This document shows positions 35,501-48,281 of a stretch of DNA of 64,000 bases, piece after piece. A program made the translations under genes and the position numbers. The notes under the pieces are model-generated. The model was not told where the DNA came from and did no database searches. It saw nothing but the letters and a program-made list of their open reading frames with translations. This DNA is from Rhizomucor pusillus (lineage: Eukaryota > Mucoromycota > Mucoromycetes > Mucorales > Lichtheimiaceae): NCBI GenBank assembly GCA_900175165.2, contig FWWN02000613.1:93604-157603 (forward strand), given 5' to 3'. Position 1 is the stretch's first letter. Each line of letters starts with the position of its first letter.

Positions 35501-38500
35501 TCAACCACATCGAGAGATAGAATAGCCGCTTCAGATGAACCAGAGAACTCGTCGCCATATAGTTCTCCGTGTGAAAATTCAGGGCCTACGGCTTCATCCT
35601 CTCCCAGTATCATTACACTGTCCAGGCTAGGTGAGCTTTCACGTCCATCTGTCTGCGTCGAGCTATTGACTGGTTTGCTCATTGTCGGTTTGTTTGAAAG
35701 ATGTTCATCATATTTGTCGCACAGTGATCGAGCTTTGCCCCATGCTCCCCAGCTGTTGTATATATCCAAGGATTGCTGTAGCATTGGCCCTGCTATTGAG
35801 TTCAGTTTCCAGCGTAAATAATAATCAGCTGTGCATTGATAAGCCAGGGCAAGAAATGGGAACCACTCTCCCCGTTTTCCGTAATACATTGCGTCATTGT
35901 AAAGCTTTGACGACTCTACGGATGGTCCATTCATGGCGCTTAACTCCGCGTCCTTTTCAAAGATAGCTAAGTGTTTTGAAGAGATATAAATTTTCTGTTT
36001 GCTACTTACCACAAGCATTGAGAACATTTTATAGTTTGTCTCGGACCGTTCAGCCCATTCTGCCAATGTTTTCTGGTTCAATCGAGCCTGTTTCTCATAC
36101 TTTTCTAATACGTCGTCATCCACGAGATGATCACGTATGCAAGCAATCAAGGCTACCGTGTGATAAAATAGTGCAACGCTCGTGTGATGATGCCTGTCAA
36201 AAAAAGGTGGTTAGCGACTGACCTAGTTTATATAATTCCTAAAGCCATACCCAGGATGATTTAGAGCCACTTCCACTACTTGGAAACCTATATCAGCCGC
36301 TTCCTTGTAGCGATCAAAGTGTACGAGCAAAAGAATCTGGAAGCAATGATGGCGCACATGTCTACAGTGAGGAAAAACAATTCATGAGTCTGCACGCCTT
36401 GTATGAGCAGTAGGAGAACTGTTCTATACTTGCCTTCTAGGGCAGATAGGGGCTCCTGATAACTCTGAGTTGACGTCTTCGACCGGCAACTTGCCCTGAA
36501 AAGCCATTACTATCTTCAAGAGTGAAGCAATGAGAATCCAAACTTCATCGCTCTTCACTTCTTCGTCCTCTCTTTCTTGAATGATCTCCTTTAGATATAG
36601 CTGCAGCTCGGATAGATTGTAGCCCGTATGGAGTAAGCCCGCAGATATGTAAACTAAAGCCATTGCAGAAAACATCTAGTATTTAATGCGATTTAGCTTC
36701 AACGGTGCATTTCGTATTTGCTTTGTTGCAAATCAGGTTACCTTATCGCCAGCAGCAATTGCATATTTGTGTGCCTGCTGAAAATACTTTATGCTTTCCC
36801 GGTAATGATCCTTGTTCTTCCACTGTGCAAGCATTCCATGGTGTATCAAGATGGATCTTGCTATTTCAGAATTACCAGCATATTTGTCACTGATGGCGAG
36901 ACCGGTTTCTCCCAGTAATGTGCCCAACTCATGTTCTCCCAGACGACACGCTGCCGCACCGAGCCATACGAATCCGTTTCCGGTAGCTGGCCCGTATCCA
37001 TGGTCTATTGATAACTCCACCAGCTTGATGGCAAGGTCTGTTGCCAGTTCGGGGTTGGCCCAGTAGCAACCCGTGCATGCTTCATTCAAGAGGGTCATGA
37101 TAGTGAGAATACGTCTACTTTGGCAGGGCCCGCGATCTTTGAGTGCTTCGTATCCTATCATTTCTATCCTCTCTTTCATGGCTTTAAAAGCTGGATTGCC
37201 GCAGTCAGGTGGTAGCAGCGCTGGCAGATCATCCTTCATGCCAAGCTCTTGCAAAGCATCCATAATAGCTCTTATGCCTTTATCTGTATCTTGCATATGA
37301 AAATACATTCTAGCTTGTATCCTTTGGGCTTGCGCTCGATCCACCGGTCTGTCAGTTGAATGTTGCATTATTTCATCAATAAGACGGCTTGCTTCGTCGC
37401 GACGATTGTTCCACCAGCGCAGCTCTGCCATCCGCATATGAAGATCAATCGTCTCTCGATATGAAACGTCGGGGCAGGACTCGTCCCACGGAGAATGCGA
37501 TAGCAGCATCATTGCACACTCGTAGTAAGTCATCGCCATCTGAGGTGCACCGGAATTTAATGCTTCTGCTCCGGCTTTCATGAGCACCTGCCTGTATCGA
37601 GACCGAGAGCGGAACTGTTTGATGAATTGAGCACTTTTGAGAAGATGATCTGCCGTTAAGAATACATCCAAGTCCTTGTCGTAGTTTGCCTCTCGATCAG
37701 CCATCAACATTTGTCCAATACGCAGATGCATCCTCTCCTTTTCTTTCTCGTCCGCGATCAGCATGGAAGCTGCTTGGCAATACCGGTCGTGAGAGAACCG
37801 GTACTTGTCGTCAGCCATGGCTTCGAGAATGGCTTCCTGCAAAGCTGCCTGCAAGCCAGCCATTGCTTGGTGTTCGCTTTTGCTACTATCGGGTGGTGTT
37901 AAATATGCTTCAGTTGGTGCAAACTCGAGCAAATCCAGCTGACGGCAAGGAGGAGGGCTTTGTATAGGTTCCATTTGGTCTTGGTTTGTCGAGTCACTCA
38001 GATCGCTGCTAGAATCATCGAAGCCGAACATCTCTGTCGATAGCATCAACCATTTGATCTGTTGAAAATCGAACACGCTGCCAATCAGACTGGCCCACAT
38101 GAGAAATGTCTGTGCTTGAGGATCCATGTCCTTCAAATGCGATATTATGTGACGCACATCCACTACATCGTCGAGGTCTCCAGTGAGGCCACCGACTGAC
38201 ATGGGTGGAAGCTTGAACGGTTGACGCAGGATTTCTGAGATGCTATCCAGACGGTATTTCCATTCTTTCTCTTCCCAATCCAACCAGATATCGCCCCTCC
38301 TTTTCATCATCATCATCAGCTGCTTCGCATAGAACGGGTTTCCGTGTGTCTTGTGATATATGATATCAGCGAGGGGTTGAACGATTTCCGGCGTGCTCTG
38401 AAGCGTTTGGCTGACAAGTAACGTGATCGCGTCAATTCCGAGATGTGGTAAGCGTATATTAGTGACACGGACTGCATTGTCTTCGTCGTCCAGTTCATCC

Positions 38501-40878
38501 TGGATACACTTTGCAAGAGTGCGACTGTCACGGTACGTGAGAATTATAAGCATCTTGATTCCAGACGAAATTAGACTGGCGATTAGATGCAGTGATGGTT
38601 CATCTAGAGCAGATATTGATCAGCAGACGATGCGGTTACCAATCAAAATATCGCAGTACCTGCTTCGTGTACATCATCAAGGCACTGATGTTTTCCAAAT
38701 TGTTACTAAATGACGCTTTTTATGTCCATACAGAATCAATACTCACCAGAGTGATGCTCCGTTTTCGAATGATAATCTGTATTACATTGAGAAACACCTT
38801 GGATACTAAAGTTTAGATTCATCTTTTGGTCGCATGTTATAGTGTATTCGCTTACTGCATGGAAGCGTGATTCTGCGCTTATTTCCGGCATCATTTCTTC
38901 CTCGTGTCTCGCGAGCGGTTCATTGTCATCAATAATTGGTTTCAATTCAGGAACGCTGTCTACAAGGAGCCGGACGTTGCTAAAATTAGGTCCAAGTTGC
39001 TGTTTTAAATCTGTGTAAAAATCGTGTATCACTGCTTCAGATTCTGTCAATAGCTGTCGCAGGATAGATGATAGGCAGCACAAAAGTCCATGATAAGGTC
39101 GCTTTTGTTTGCTGTCGAATTTGGATGATCCGAGGTAGCCGTATTGCCGAGCATACGTGTGGATAGCTTTCATCAATGTCGATTTTCCTATGCCACCAGG
39201 CCCGGTGATAACCACAACCTCGCATCCGGTCTTGTCAAACAGCGATGATGACTGAGAGATGGACGTGTTTGCTTTGTGGCCGCCGCTGGTGTTACTTGTA
39301 CTGGTGCTGGTCGTGCTGCATACATCATCTTCCCGAGATCTTTCGCCGTCTTTTCCTAATATTAGCTCGTGTGTCGCGCTGACTCGGCGCACGGCTGCCT
39401 TGGCTACTTCGATTTCTCGATCTCGGCCGAGGATGTTGCTAGGAAATTGGAACACTGTGCTGATATCATGGACGCCCAGAGGGAAGAACACCAATTCCTT
39501 GTTTGTGATTACAATTAGAGCTGATAATAATCCAGTCATTGCAAAGGCTCTCCTACCTCTGGTCTGTTGTTATCCTCTAATCGTCGTAAGCATTCAACAA
39601 AGTCCTCTTTGACACCATGCGCACTGCTGTAACGCTCGTCAACCGCTTTCCGTGTCATTTTATCGATAATAAGGCTGATAACAGGAGGCACATCTTTTCT
39701 GATGCTGTGCACTAAGGGAACACCTCGCGACAATGCTGCCTGAATAATCTCCATCGGAGAGCCTGTGAAGGGCGGTTGCCCTGTCAAGGTCGTAAAGAGC
39801 ACAACTCCCAGCGAATACAGATCTGTTCGATGATCCAGTATATATGAAGTTCTGCCTGTTTGCTCCTACACAGAATTCGAAAATTATGTAAATACTTTGA
39901 CCTCTTGGATTGAAATCCATTTGTTTTACCGGACTGATGTATGCCAATGAGCTCTGCAAGCCGCGTCTAGTACGCTCTGAAGGAGATAACACAGCACCAG
40001 AGACTTTTTCCATTAAAAGGGTTTCATCAATCGTTTCTTCGTCGTCCGCAGCAGCAGCCGCCGCCATCATTGCACGTCGCCATCCAAACACTGTCAACAA
40101 CCTATCTTCATATGATTTGAGGCCGGCGCCAAAGTTCCATATTTTAACCTTGTCGGGCGTGATCCATCTAAATGCGGATGGTCGTAGCTCTCCGTGGACA
40201 ATGGAGTTGGCGTGCAAAAACTGGAGACAAGAGCAGCATTCGATTGCAAATGTCAAGAAGCATTTGATGTCGAGGATAGGGCAGTTTTCCTCAATAAATG
40301 GCGGTTTGACGTCATCTTGGCTGTTTTTGGGAGTATTGTCTTTACTGTTATCATCGTCATTATCCTCGTTGTCATCATCGTTCGAATACACGAGTGCACA
40401 AAGTCCATCCTGAGTTAACGTTACTAATTCCAAAACTTGCGGTATGTATCGATTTCCATCGGGCTGAGCGTGAAGCTTCTGCGTAATGTAATACTCTCGT
40501 TCAAGCCGAATAATATAGGGCGAGATTTTGACAAACACTCGACGATCGTCGCTTAGACTAGAAAGAAAAAGAAGAAAAAGAAAAAACAGAGTGTAAAATA
40601 GTCTGCAGCATGCAAGAATTATGAATTGACTGAATCTACCGTTTGCCAAATGCCAATGCCATTCTTCCACCTGATCCCGGAAGCACTCTCGGCTTCCCGA
40701 AGGAGTAGTTGGGTATATTTATCACGTATGTCTCATATTCGATGTTATAGTTTGGCTGCGAGATAGTGCGAGATAATAGACGGTCTAAATGTTTGCGTTT
40801 TGCAGGATGTTTTGTATTATCGGATGATGATAACGGATGGTGGTGATGATGAAACGGCGAAGGCCGTTGTGAAAACAT
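32548..40878 (-). CDS. Hybrid histidine kinase, group X (Mak2/Mak3/Chk1-like)
   Basis: A single, very long gene. From the start at 40878: a disordered head ([18 protein letters not shown]), a protein-kinase-like domain (about 40570-39540; HRD position reads [16 protein letters not shown] position reads WNFGAG), then an AAA/NTPase domain with P-loop [20 protein letters not shown] near 39200. A long helical repeat region follows, then a GAF-like domain (about 35500-34950), a HisKA box ([17 protein letters not shown], near 34750), HATPase motifs ([40 protein letters not shown]), and a receiver domain ([18 protein letters not shown] with the phosphoacceptor Asp; [19 protein letters not shown]). 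The order is that of group X fungal kinases (fission-yeast peroxide sensors Mak2/Mak3, Candida Chk1), which feed the Ypd1-response regulator relay. About ten introns. Confidence 0.9.
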
Positions 40879-40968
40879 TTAAACTTGTTCAAAAAAGTAC
40901 AAGAGGGAAGAAAGAAAGGAAGAAAACGAGTGCACGGTCTAAACCAACAAGGTTCGAATCTATACAGA

Positions 40969-42196
40969 TCAGGATGGTGACACACTGTGAACCTTGTGAA
41001 GATCATTTTCCAACACGATCACGCTGCTGCTTCTAAGATCAGTGTAAGGCGGTGGCGGTGGCTGCAAATGCATGTGGATGATACCGGCTTGCTCCTGCTG
41101 ATGCGACCCGCGCTGAAACTCTTGCAACCTGGTTTTCTTGCTTGATGGCTTTTCGTTGTTAAGGACGATGATGTTGGGCTGTCCACCTGGCGCCATGCGT
41201 GGGATGCCTCCACCTGGAGGCGGCGGTACACCAGGAGGCGGCATCATTGGACCGCCGCCGGCCATCGGTGGCATCGGGCCGCCCATACCTCCAAGCTGTG
41301 CAGCAATCAGGATGCCTTTCTTGACGGTGTAGGAATGAAAGCACAGTGCCCAGTAGACCTGTATAATTGTTGGGAGCGGTTAGTTTCTTTTTTATCGGTC
41401 AGCTATCTGCAATGCAATACTTGCATAAAACCCGATCATCATGATGATGCTTAGCAACCCAAACTTGAGCTCGTCTTCCCAAGTCCGGTGGCAATTATAG
41501 ATGTCCTGGTTTAGGCGGGTAGTTACTGATGTCAAGGTGCTGTTGTTGCTGTTAGTTATTGTGCTGTTCAATTGCACGGAAGCAGAGCCGATACAATCCG
41601 TTACATAGTCGTCGCGTTGCGTAATGAAAAGAATAACATTGACAAATCCGTCGACGAGGACAATAAATACGCCGACGAACACGGCATGCGATGCTGTGCG
41701 TACATAGTCGTAACGATCCTACAGCAACGCATGAGTCTACTGCAGTCCCAATACTATGAAAAAGCAGATTTCATACCAAATATAATGCGACGAGACCACC
41801 GACTGCTACCACACTCAATATCAAGTTTGTAACGCCAAAGACCAGTAATGGGGCTTGGCTCAAAAAGGAATAAAATGCTGTGTACCGAAAGGTTAGTTAT
41901 ATGTTGGCTTTCCTCACTTCCCGCTCTCGTTTTCTTTTACTTACGACTAGTGCTTTGGAAAGATATGCTTGCAAAGTACAGCGATAGACCCTTTTTTTCA
42001 AAGTGACAGGTTTAGCAAAAGAGAAATGAAAGTGTGCTACGTCGGTATACGAAGCACTATTACTCACTGCCCAGATCACGCAAGCGACGGCGCTTCCAAA
42101 ACGCAAATGGATACATCCGCAGCATTTCCGCAAAGACTGGTTGGCTGTGTGATTCACTCGTGGTTTCCTGTACGGCTGAAACAGATAATAGTCCAT
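40969..42196 (-). CDS. Four-TM membrane protein with proline-rich tail
   Basis: Not a named family. Exon 1 (start 42196) encodes MDYYLFQPYRKPRVNHTANQ, then CCGCIHLRFGSAVACVIWA, continuing in the next exon GLSLYFASISFQ (TM1). Further exons give LLVFGVTNLILSVVAVGGLV (TM2), AVFVGVFIVLVDGFVNVILF (TM3), an Asn/Thr-rich loop with several N-glycosylation sequons (NST, NNST), and LLSIIMMIGFYASIALQ (TM4). After YTVKKGI comes a Gly/Pro/Met-rich tail (PPPGVPPPPGGG). Layout is four TMs with a loop between TM3 and TM4 likely facing the lumen or outside. It starts 144 bp from the divergent Nudix gene and ends 90 bp from the histidine kinase start. Confidence 0.7.
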
Positions 42197-42340
42197 TAGT
42201 ATTAATACAAAGAAAAAGAAGAATAAAGTGTTGTGTGCAAGGAAAAAGAGCTTAAAAAAAAAAGAGAGAGTGTGTAATCCCAATAAGCTAGACAACAAAA
42301 TTTTGGGCAAGACTCCCAAAACGAGCAATTGTTTTTCATA
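42197..42340. promoter_or_regulatory. Short bidirectional promoter region
   Basis: Only 144 bp separate the divergent start codons of the four-TM gene (-) and the Nudix gene (+), so their promoters overlap and co-regulation is plausible. The stretch is A-rich; no specific site is recognised. Confidence 0.5.
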
Positions 42341-43134
42341 ATGGCCCTAAACACGCAAATCCTCTCCCAGTTCAGTCGACGTCTGCTCAACTGTCCAAAG
42401 TACAAGTTCAATTATCGGCCTGATGCTAAAAACGCTGCTGTGCTGCTGCCGCTCTGCAATGTAGATGACAGACCCAGCGTATTGTTCACCGTACGAAATC
42501 TCAATCTAAGAACCCATCGCGGCGAGATTAGGTAATATGACTGTGCAGTGCCTGGAAACTACAATAGCTTGCTGACTGACAAGATAGTTTTCCCGGAGGC
42601 AAGGCAGGTACGAACAACGAATATTCGTATTTTTTCTTCAGTCAATGGTTACCAAGATAACAACGACGCACTAGATCCTAGCGATTTAAGCTTAGAGGAT
42701 ACAGCCTTGCGGGAGACTTACGAGGAAGTCGGTATACCACCTTCTGCAATTGATATGCTTGGCAGCTACTCTCCTCTGCCAAATTACAATGGGTCATTGC
42801 GTGTGCATCCATTTGTCGGCTTTGTCCGCAATCCTCCCGATACCGAGAACCTTTCGTTTAACACCGAAGAAGTTTCACACGTTTTCACGCTGCCACTCGA
42901 ATATTTGGCAAGAGACGATGTCCGCGAACTGCGTAATTTCAGGGGCACTCCTTACAAGTACACTGTTTTCAAAGTACCGCCTCATATAGAAGGCGAGGGC
43001 GAGATTTGGGGTTTGACTTCGTTTATATTAGATGGTAAGTTTGTAAGCCTGATTCCGTCCCGCCTAAAAAGACTTCCTCATTTAAAACATTTGTAGGCGT
43101 TCTTCGAAAGATTATACCCGAGCAGTACAAATAG
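42341..43134 (+). CDS. Nudix hydrolase, CoA diphosphatase type (NUDT7/8, Pcd1-like)
   Basis: Four exons (42341-42531, 42588-42607, 42642-43034, 43097-43134) join in frame to 213 aa. The 20-nt second exon supplies the SFPGGKA segment. The Nudix box is SFPGGK...TALRETYEEVGI, with the REx2EE core intact. NAAVLLPLCNVDDRPSVLFTVR before it and HRGEISFPGGK match the CoA diphosphatase subgroup (UPF0035-like motif), which hydrolyses CoA or oxidised CoA to 3',5'-ADP and phosphopantetheine, often in peroxisomes or mitochondria. The C-terminus IIPEQYK has no SKL-type peroxisomal signal. A promoter is shared with the divergent four-TM gene. Confidence 0.85.
42588..42607 (+). other. Twenty-base microexon carrying part of the Nudix motif
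   Basis: Bases TTTTCCCGGAGGCAAGGCAG lie between AG at 42586-42587 and GT at 42608-42609. It enters in phase 2 and leaves in phase 1. Skipping it would shift the frame and remove the invariant Gly-Gly of the Nudix box. Confidence 0.75.
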
Positions 43135-43250
43135 TTAGACCAATAGACAGTAACCAAAGACCGGCGGCCTTCGATTGCTAAAGGATTCTTTTTGTTTGTT
43201 TTTGTAATAATTCCACTCTTGTCTATAGCTGACAACTACAGAGAGTTCAG

Positions 43251-45993
43251 TTATGATCGGGAATTGGGAGAATGATATGCTTCGGTGATGGAGTTGGGTC
43301 GGGAAGAGGGTAAAGAAAGACTACGAACATGTCCGGAAAGAATTCTAGATGTGGTCGAGACGGCCCTAGACGAAAAAGATTCGTGCACCGCCGTCCGAGA
43401 AGCGGTGCCAGGCTCGTATTCATCATCTTCATCGTCTGTCCACCTACTGCTGTGATCGACATAAATATCAGATTGCATAGTCGTTGGCCTGTTCATCTCG
43501 GAACTCTTTCGGAACGGCCAGAAGCCCGTGCGTTCCTTTTTGGTATCATCATGCTGCTGTTCTTCCCAGCTCGTAACACTGCTAGTGTTAGTGCTGTAGC
43601 TGCTACCAAGGCGTACGAGCGAGCTAGCATTGCTGAGGATAGAACTGGAATAAGTGCTATTGCTAACATTGTTGCTCTGAATGCTCGCGCCGTTGCTGGA
43701 CGATCGGCCGTAACCGGGGTTTGTGTTAGATCTTGGCTTGGGCGGTTCCCGTAAAATTGATAACTCATCAATAATCTTTTCATGCACCCATGGCCGCATC
43801 AGTAGATACTGGGTTATCAGCTGCTGCTGCAGGTCAAGTTCCCTATCCTGGTCGTCAAGGTCTACACCGTACAAAGCTGAGTTGCTCATTCGACTTTTAG
43901 CAGAAGCGCTGCGATGGAGAGCGTTCGTAATAGCAGTTGGTCTGAACGAGTGCTTCTTTGCTGCTTTGACGTAAGAAGGAGGCGGTCGAGCAGGATAACC
44001 CGGTGTTGACTGGAAATTGCGAATCATCATCAAAACATCTTGTACACGTGGATCATCCTGTGCATTGCCCTTCACAGCAGCCAGAAGATAAGTCATGTCA
44101 TGTATAAATATTCCAAGGAAGGGGACCACTGGCACCCTCCATCGTCTTTTCGTTTCAAGGCCCATATGCTCTCTGTATCTTTCGTAGTTTTGTGATTCTG
44201 ACATGAGTGCATTGAGAAAGTCCAGCTTTCCCATTCGCTTCTTGGGGATACAGTCCCATGTCCTCCTCAACCTCTGGACCGGCGGTGTGCCCAATGCGGA
44301 CACAATTGCTTTCAAAGTCTGATAATTGTTCAGTGACAAGCACTTTGCTGCAATCTTGATCCATCGATTAATTAGCTCCGCTCGGCGCGACGCTTCTTGG
44401 GGTAACAAAATCGAATGTTCGATCGCACGAGTAATATAGTTGAAGAAATCTGTAGACGCGACCACTTTTGGATGCGGCGTACGCGCCGAATGCGTCAACA
44501 AGGCATCAGCGGGTATGCCCCGGAAAATCGCTGATTCGATCAGGGTCAGCTGATAAGCAACCATATGAGGCGGGAACTGCATGACATTCGGAACAGTAGC
44601 TGCGCTCATGTACAACGTCCGGATCTTATTCAGAGTTTCCCGCGTGGCTGCCACATCGTTTGTCAGTTGCAAAATCTTTTCATCCAGCTCGCGCTCTGTC
44701 TGCCTCGTCGCATCGCTGGAGCCTGCCAGTGATCTCTTTCTCGTTTTGCAATCATGCAACGACGCTTCGAGCTCGTCCAAATCATCCTGTAGTCGCCTGT
44801 GTGTGGTCAAAAGCGGCGGAATGGGGATGTTGGGCACGTATTCGGGCGCATTGGCGGATGTTGGTGGCGCTAGGCTGTCTCCAGTATTAGTCTGCGCTGG
44901 CACCAGCATAGATGCAACAATGACAGAGTCTGCCCACACGTCGACAGGCGACGATTTTGATCGTTTGTGCGTTGCCGTCAGGGACCGCGGTCGAGATTCG
45001 TATGCTTGCGAGGAACTCATCGTCTCCGTCATCGTGTGAGGTCTATCGAAACTTGGCCTTCCATTCCTCCGAACGGACTCATCTGTGCGGCGCAACATGA
45101 AACAATTAGACTTTGCGCGCACTGAGGTTCGGCATCCAGTCTCTTGACTTACCATTGTTACTATTTTCGTTATCAAATATAACCAAACCTTCATCGTCGT
45201 CATCATCGTCATCGTCGTCATCGTCTTCGTCCGATATATGAGTATAGTCGCCGTCGTCTGAAATTTCATGATCGCTGGTTTTTTCTGCAAAACTAACTGA
45301 ATTTCCACGAGCACGGTTGTTCCCTTTGGAAAGAGCCGAAGTCGATGAGGATGATCGAGGTGAAGGTTTCATAGAAGATGGTTGCGATGCAGTTTGGGGT
45401 GCGGGAGGTATACGGCTGGGTTTTGGCGGGACGGTCGGCTTCATCATCCTAGCTGGTTTTGGCGGAAGAGGTGGAGGAGTCTTTGCACGCGCGCTGCTGT
45501 GATCACTTTTCAAACTTTGGTTATCATCTTCAGTGGTCCGTTGTGGTATATGAGAGGATGAATGTGAGGTGGAAGGGTGTATCGGGATGTTAGGAGACGG
45601 TTTTTCAAGGCGGATGGATTTTGCTGGCGATCTCTCGACTGCTATTTCCTCGAGCTGTGTCAGACTGGACCGGATAAGTGCTAGAGATGCTTCGTAATGC
45701 AATGGTTTTGATACTACGGCTGCATTGAAAGGGCATTAGTCGAAACGTCATAACCATCCCTGCCCCCCACCCCTCGGAAGTGCTGCTGCTACGTACTGCG
45801 GTGAACAAACTTCACACCGTGAAGTTCTTGCGTCGATTTCTCTATGGCCGATAGAAACCTATTGTAGGCTTCCTATCCGCACCCCTAAGTTTACCTAGAC
45901 ATCAAGATTCTCATGACAACAAAGTGCTACCTTGATGTGACCCTCATCTAGAAGCCGCGAAGCTTCCATGTAAATGTGTTGAGGGTTCTCCAT
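43251..45993 (-). CDS. RasGEF (CDC25-type) with SH3-ligand and acidic regions
   Basis: Guanine-nucleotide exchange factor for Ras-like GTPases. Exon 1 (45993-45931) and exon 2 (45872-45797) encode an MIT/TPR-like helical start (IYMEASRLLDEGHIK|EAYNRFLSAIEKST). The next exon holds Pro-rich SH3-ligand stretches (KTPPPLPPKPARMMKPTVPP) and a run of 12 or more Asp. The long last exon has a coiled coil (LQDDLDELEASLHDCK and TERELDEKILQLTNDV), then the RasGEF core: FPPHMVAYQLTLIESAIFRG, ELINRWIKIAAKCLSLNNYQ, TLKAIVSALGTPPVQRLRRT, VPFLGIFIHDMTYLLAAVKG. A Ser/Thr-rich tail follows to the stop at 43251. It converges with the Nudix gene across 116 bp. The particular Ras target is unknown. Confidence 0.87.
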
Positions 45994-47164
45994 GCTGAGT
46001 GATTGTGTCGCATATAAAATGCCAGTATGTACAATTGTGCTCGGAGACACAGCCCCTCACTGAGAAGTGATATAAACAAGAGGAAAAGGAAAAGAACCGA
46101 GTGGAGAAAAGCAAAGAAGTGCGTGCTTCAATAATCCAAGAGCGGCGGGGAAAGATTCTCGTCCTTTTTCAATCGCGGGTTTCCGGCGCTGCCAGTGGTG
46201 AGGAATAAAAAACATGCAGATGTTTGTAAGCAGACGGTCGTTAAGTAATTAACTGTAACAACTGGATATGAGATAATTGCACTGATTTAAGGGCATTTCT
46301 CGAACAGCTTGCTTCAATAAGCTCTTATCGAAATAGTCGTAAGAGGATCGCCCCAATTCATTTTAGTCCAGTCGAAAGTGAACGGAAATTATAGTACAAG
46401 ATACACTGGATGCGAGCTAGCTTTTCTCGACACAAGAGTGCTTCTCCTGTGCCTCTTTTTTGATCGAAATGAGCATGCGTTTTAACTCCTCTCATGTGTC
46501 TAGCTAGCCAAAAACAGCTAATGGGTGCTGAACAAATCGGATTCTATCAAACAGCACAACATTTCACTTGGAACCTTAACCTTCTTCCGATTAATATATC
46601 ATTTCCTTAGAGCCTGTAGGTTAAGTGGTTGCAGTCCTTCTTTGTCAAAGGAACTGGCAATAAGATGTCAGCAACATTGTACCACAGAAAGGAACGACGT
46701 TACCATCTATCTGATTAGCTATCGAGATAAAACCTCGGTATTCAAATCAGCCAGCTGGACAACCTAGCATGAGTTTTGCTCTTAGATACTCAAATGAGAA
46801 CAAATATAGGAATGCAGCACTGTGTACTTATAATCCGCTTAACGGGTATGTTATTACTTTGATTTGTCTCTGCAGTCACTATGCAACGACGTCCCAAACA
46901 ACTATAGTTCCAATGTTCACTTAAAGATCTGCAATATTGCGAAGCTGCCATAACGAAAGCTTTAGAGGATCTGTCAAAAAAGACGATGCACCGTTACACC
47001 TTCTAGATGGCTGACGCAATACAGACTCGCGAACGAACAATATTGAACGTGCATATGTACTCATGACAAGTCCTTATGCAATTACTTGACAGCGACTATG
47101 ACAAGCGTATACAGAGGATGATGGCAGATATAGCGAAGGAGGGGAAAAAAAAACCTACTCATAA
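45994..47164. other. Intergenic; no gene recognised
   Basis: This begins with the RasGEF promoter. An 80-codon plus-strand frame at 46525-46767 has no recognisable motif. Nothing else is seen. Confidence 0.3.
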
Positions 47165-47257
47165 GATGCGGAAGGCATCGTCAAGTGCAATTTTGTTTTC
47201 TCCGCGTCGAGTCAAAGCGGTGTCGGTGGCTCACGCCAGAACTTGACCTTTCCCCAC

Positions 47258-48281
47258 ATGGACATTTTTGCAGGAAGCGGCTTCATGGGTGCCGCTGCCA
47301 TCAAGGGCAGCCACATTAATCACCTGGCTCTTGATTTTGTTAAAATGGATATCCCTGCCGACATAAAGAAGCCTCCTTCCTACAGAATGGTGAGAGTTAC
47401 GGTGGGAGAGGATCTGATCTCGAGATTCCTAATTCTTTGCGATCCAGCAAATAGTTGGTCACTGGGAGCTTAAACGGATTTCCAAAGACAAATTGGGGGT
47501 CGTCTGGGAACAAAGCAAGAAGGATCGCATTGCATGGCAGTTTGCCCTAAAGGTCCGGAAGCAATTCCCTGTTCCTCTTTGGGAAAAACCGATCGACATT
47601 GGCATGGGCGTTCATTATCACAAGCAGGGCACGAGTTATTTCCGCATTATACATTGGCCATATGGTAACCGTATCAGGCAACACTTTGGACTACCATCGA
47701 TGGATTTCTCGATCCTTTTGGCCTCAAATATCAAAGATATTTGTAACAAGGGCAGTCGATCGCCCGGCCACAATGTCGTTTTCGATCAGAAGAATCCACC
47801 ACCTAACTTTGATGACCACCTCGAATACATGCTCCAGAATTTTCAACACTGCATACACGATCCATTGTTCATACGGAATGCTAGAGAACTACTTGAAAGA
47901 GAACGCTCGAAACTGGATGAAATCGAGAACGCCAAACTAAAGTCAAGACGAACGAAAGCTCTAGATCAGCTTAGAAATTTGTTACAAAACGTACCTGAGA
48001 CGGCAGTTGAAGCATCCATACCAGACGAATCGTCCGAAGCTTCAGAACTAAAACGGCAAACTTCAGACACGGAGGAGGATGACAAAGACGACCATGCTCT
48101 CGAACCTGTTGAAGCACCAAAAGAATCACGGCAACCGCGGAAACGCAGACGTTACAATCACCGCAAAGCGCACAAGGCATTGAAAAGATACGAAGCTTAC
48201 AAGGAGAAGGAAGCGCAAAAGGCCCGTACACAAGCTGGCAAAAAGAAACCGGCGCAAGGCACACCCGTTGCATCTCAGTAA
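47258..48281 (+). CDS. Hypothetical protein with basic C-terminus, possibly N-truncated
   Basis: Two exons (47258-47389 and 47448-48281) join in frame. The frame remains open upstream to about 47168 without an ATG, so a further 5' exon or a truncated copy is likely. Recognisable local features are KGSHINHLALDFVKMDIP, IVGHWELKRISKDKLGVVWEQ, IDIGMGVHYHKQGTSYFRII and HFGLPSMDFSILLASN. These are globular-looking but belong to no family I know. The C-terminal third is charged: an alpha-helical ERERSKLDEIENAKLKSRR, an acidic TEEDDKDD, then basic PRKRRRYNHRKAHKALKRYE, which could bind nucleic acid or serve as a nuclear signal. The surrounding 5 kb is relic-rich, so it may itself be transposon-derived. 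Confidence 0.5.

Noticed and set aside
36733..38553. Separate TPR or ATPase gene
   Set aside because: It is one long exon of the histidine kinase; splice signals and frame connect it with the AAA domain upstream and the GAF/HisKA region downstream.
45200..45222. Trinucleotide-repeat tract (ATC/GTC) as a separate repeat feature
   Set aside because: It encodes the Asp run within the RasGEF exon and is explained as coding low complexity.
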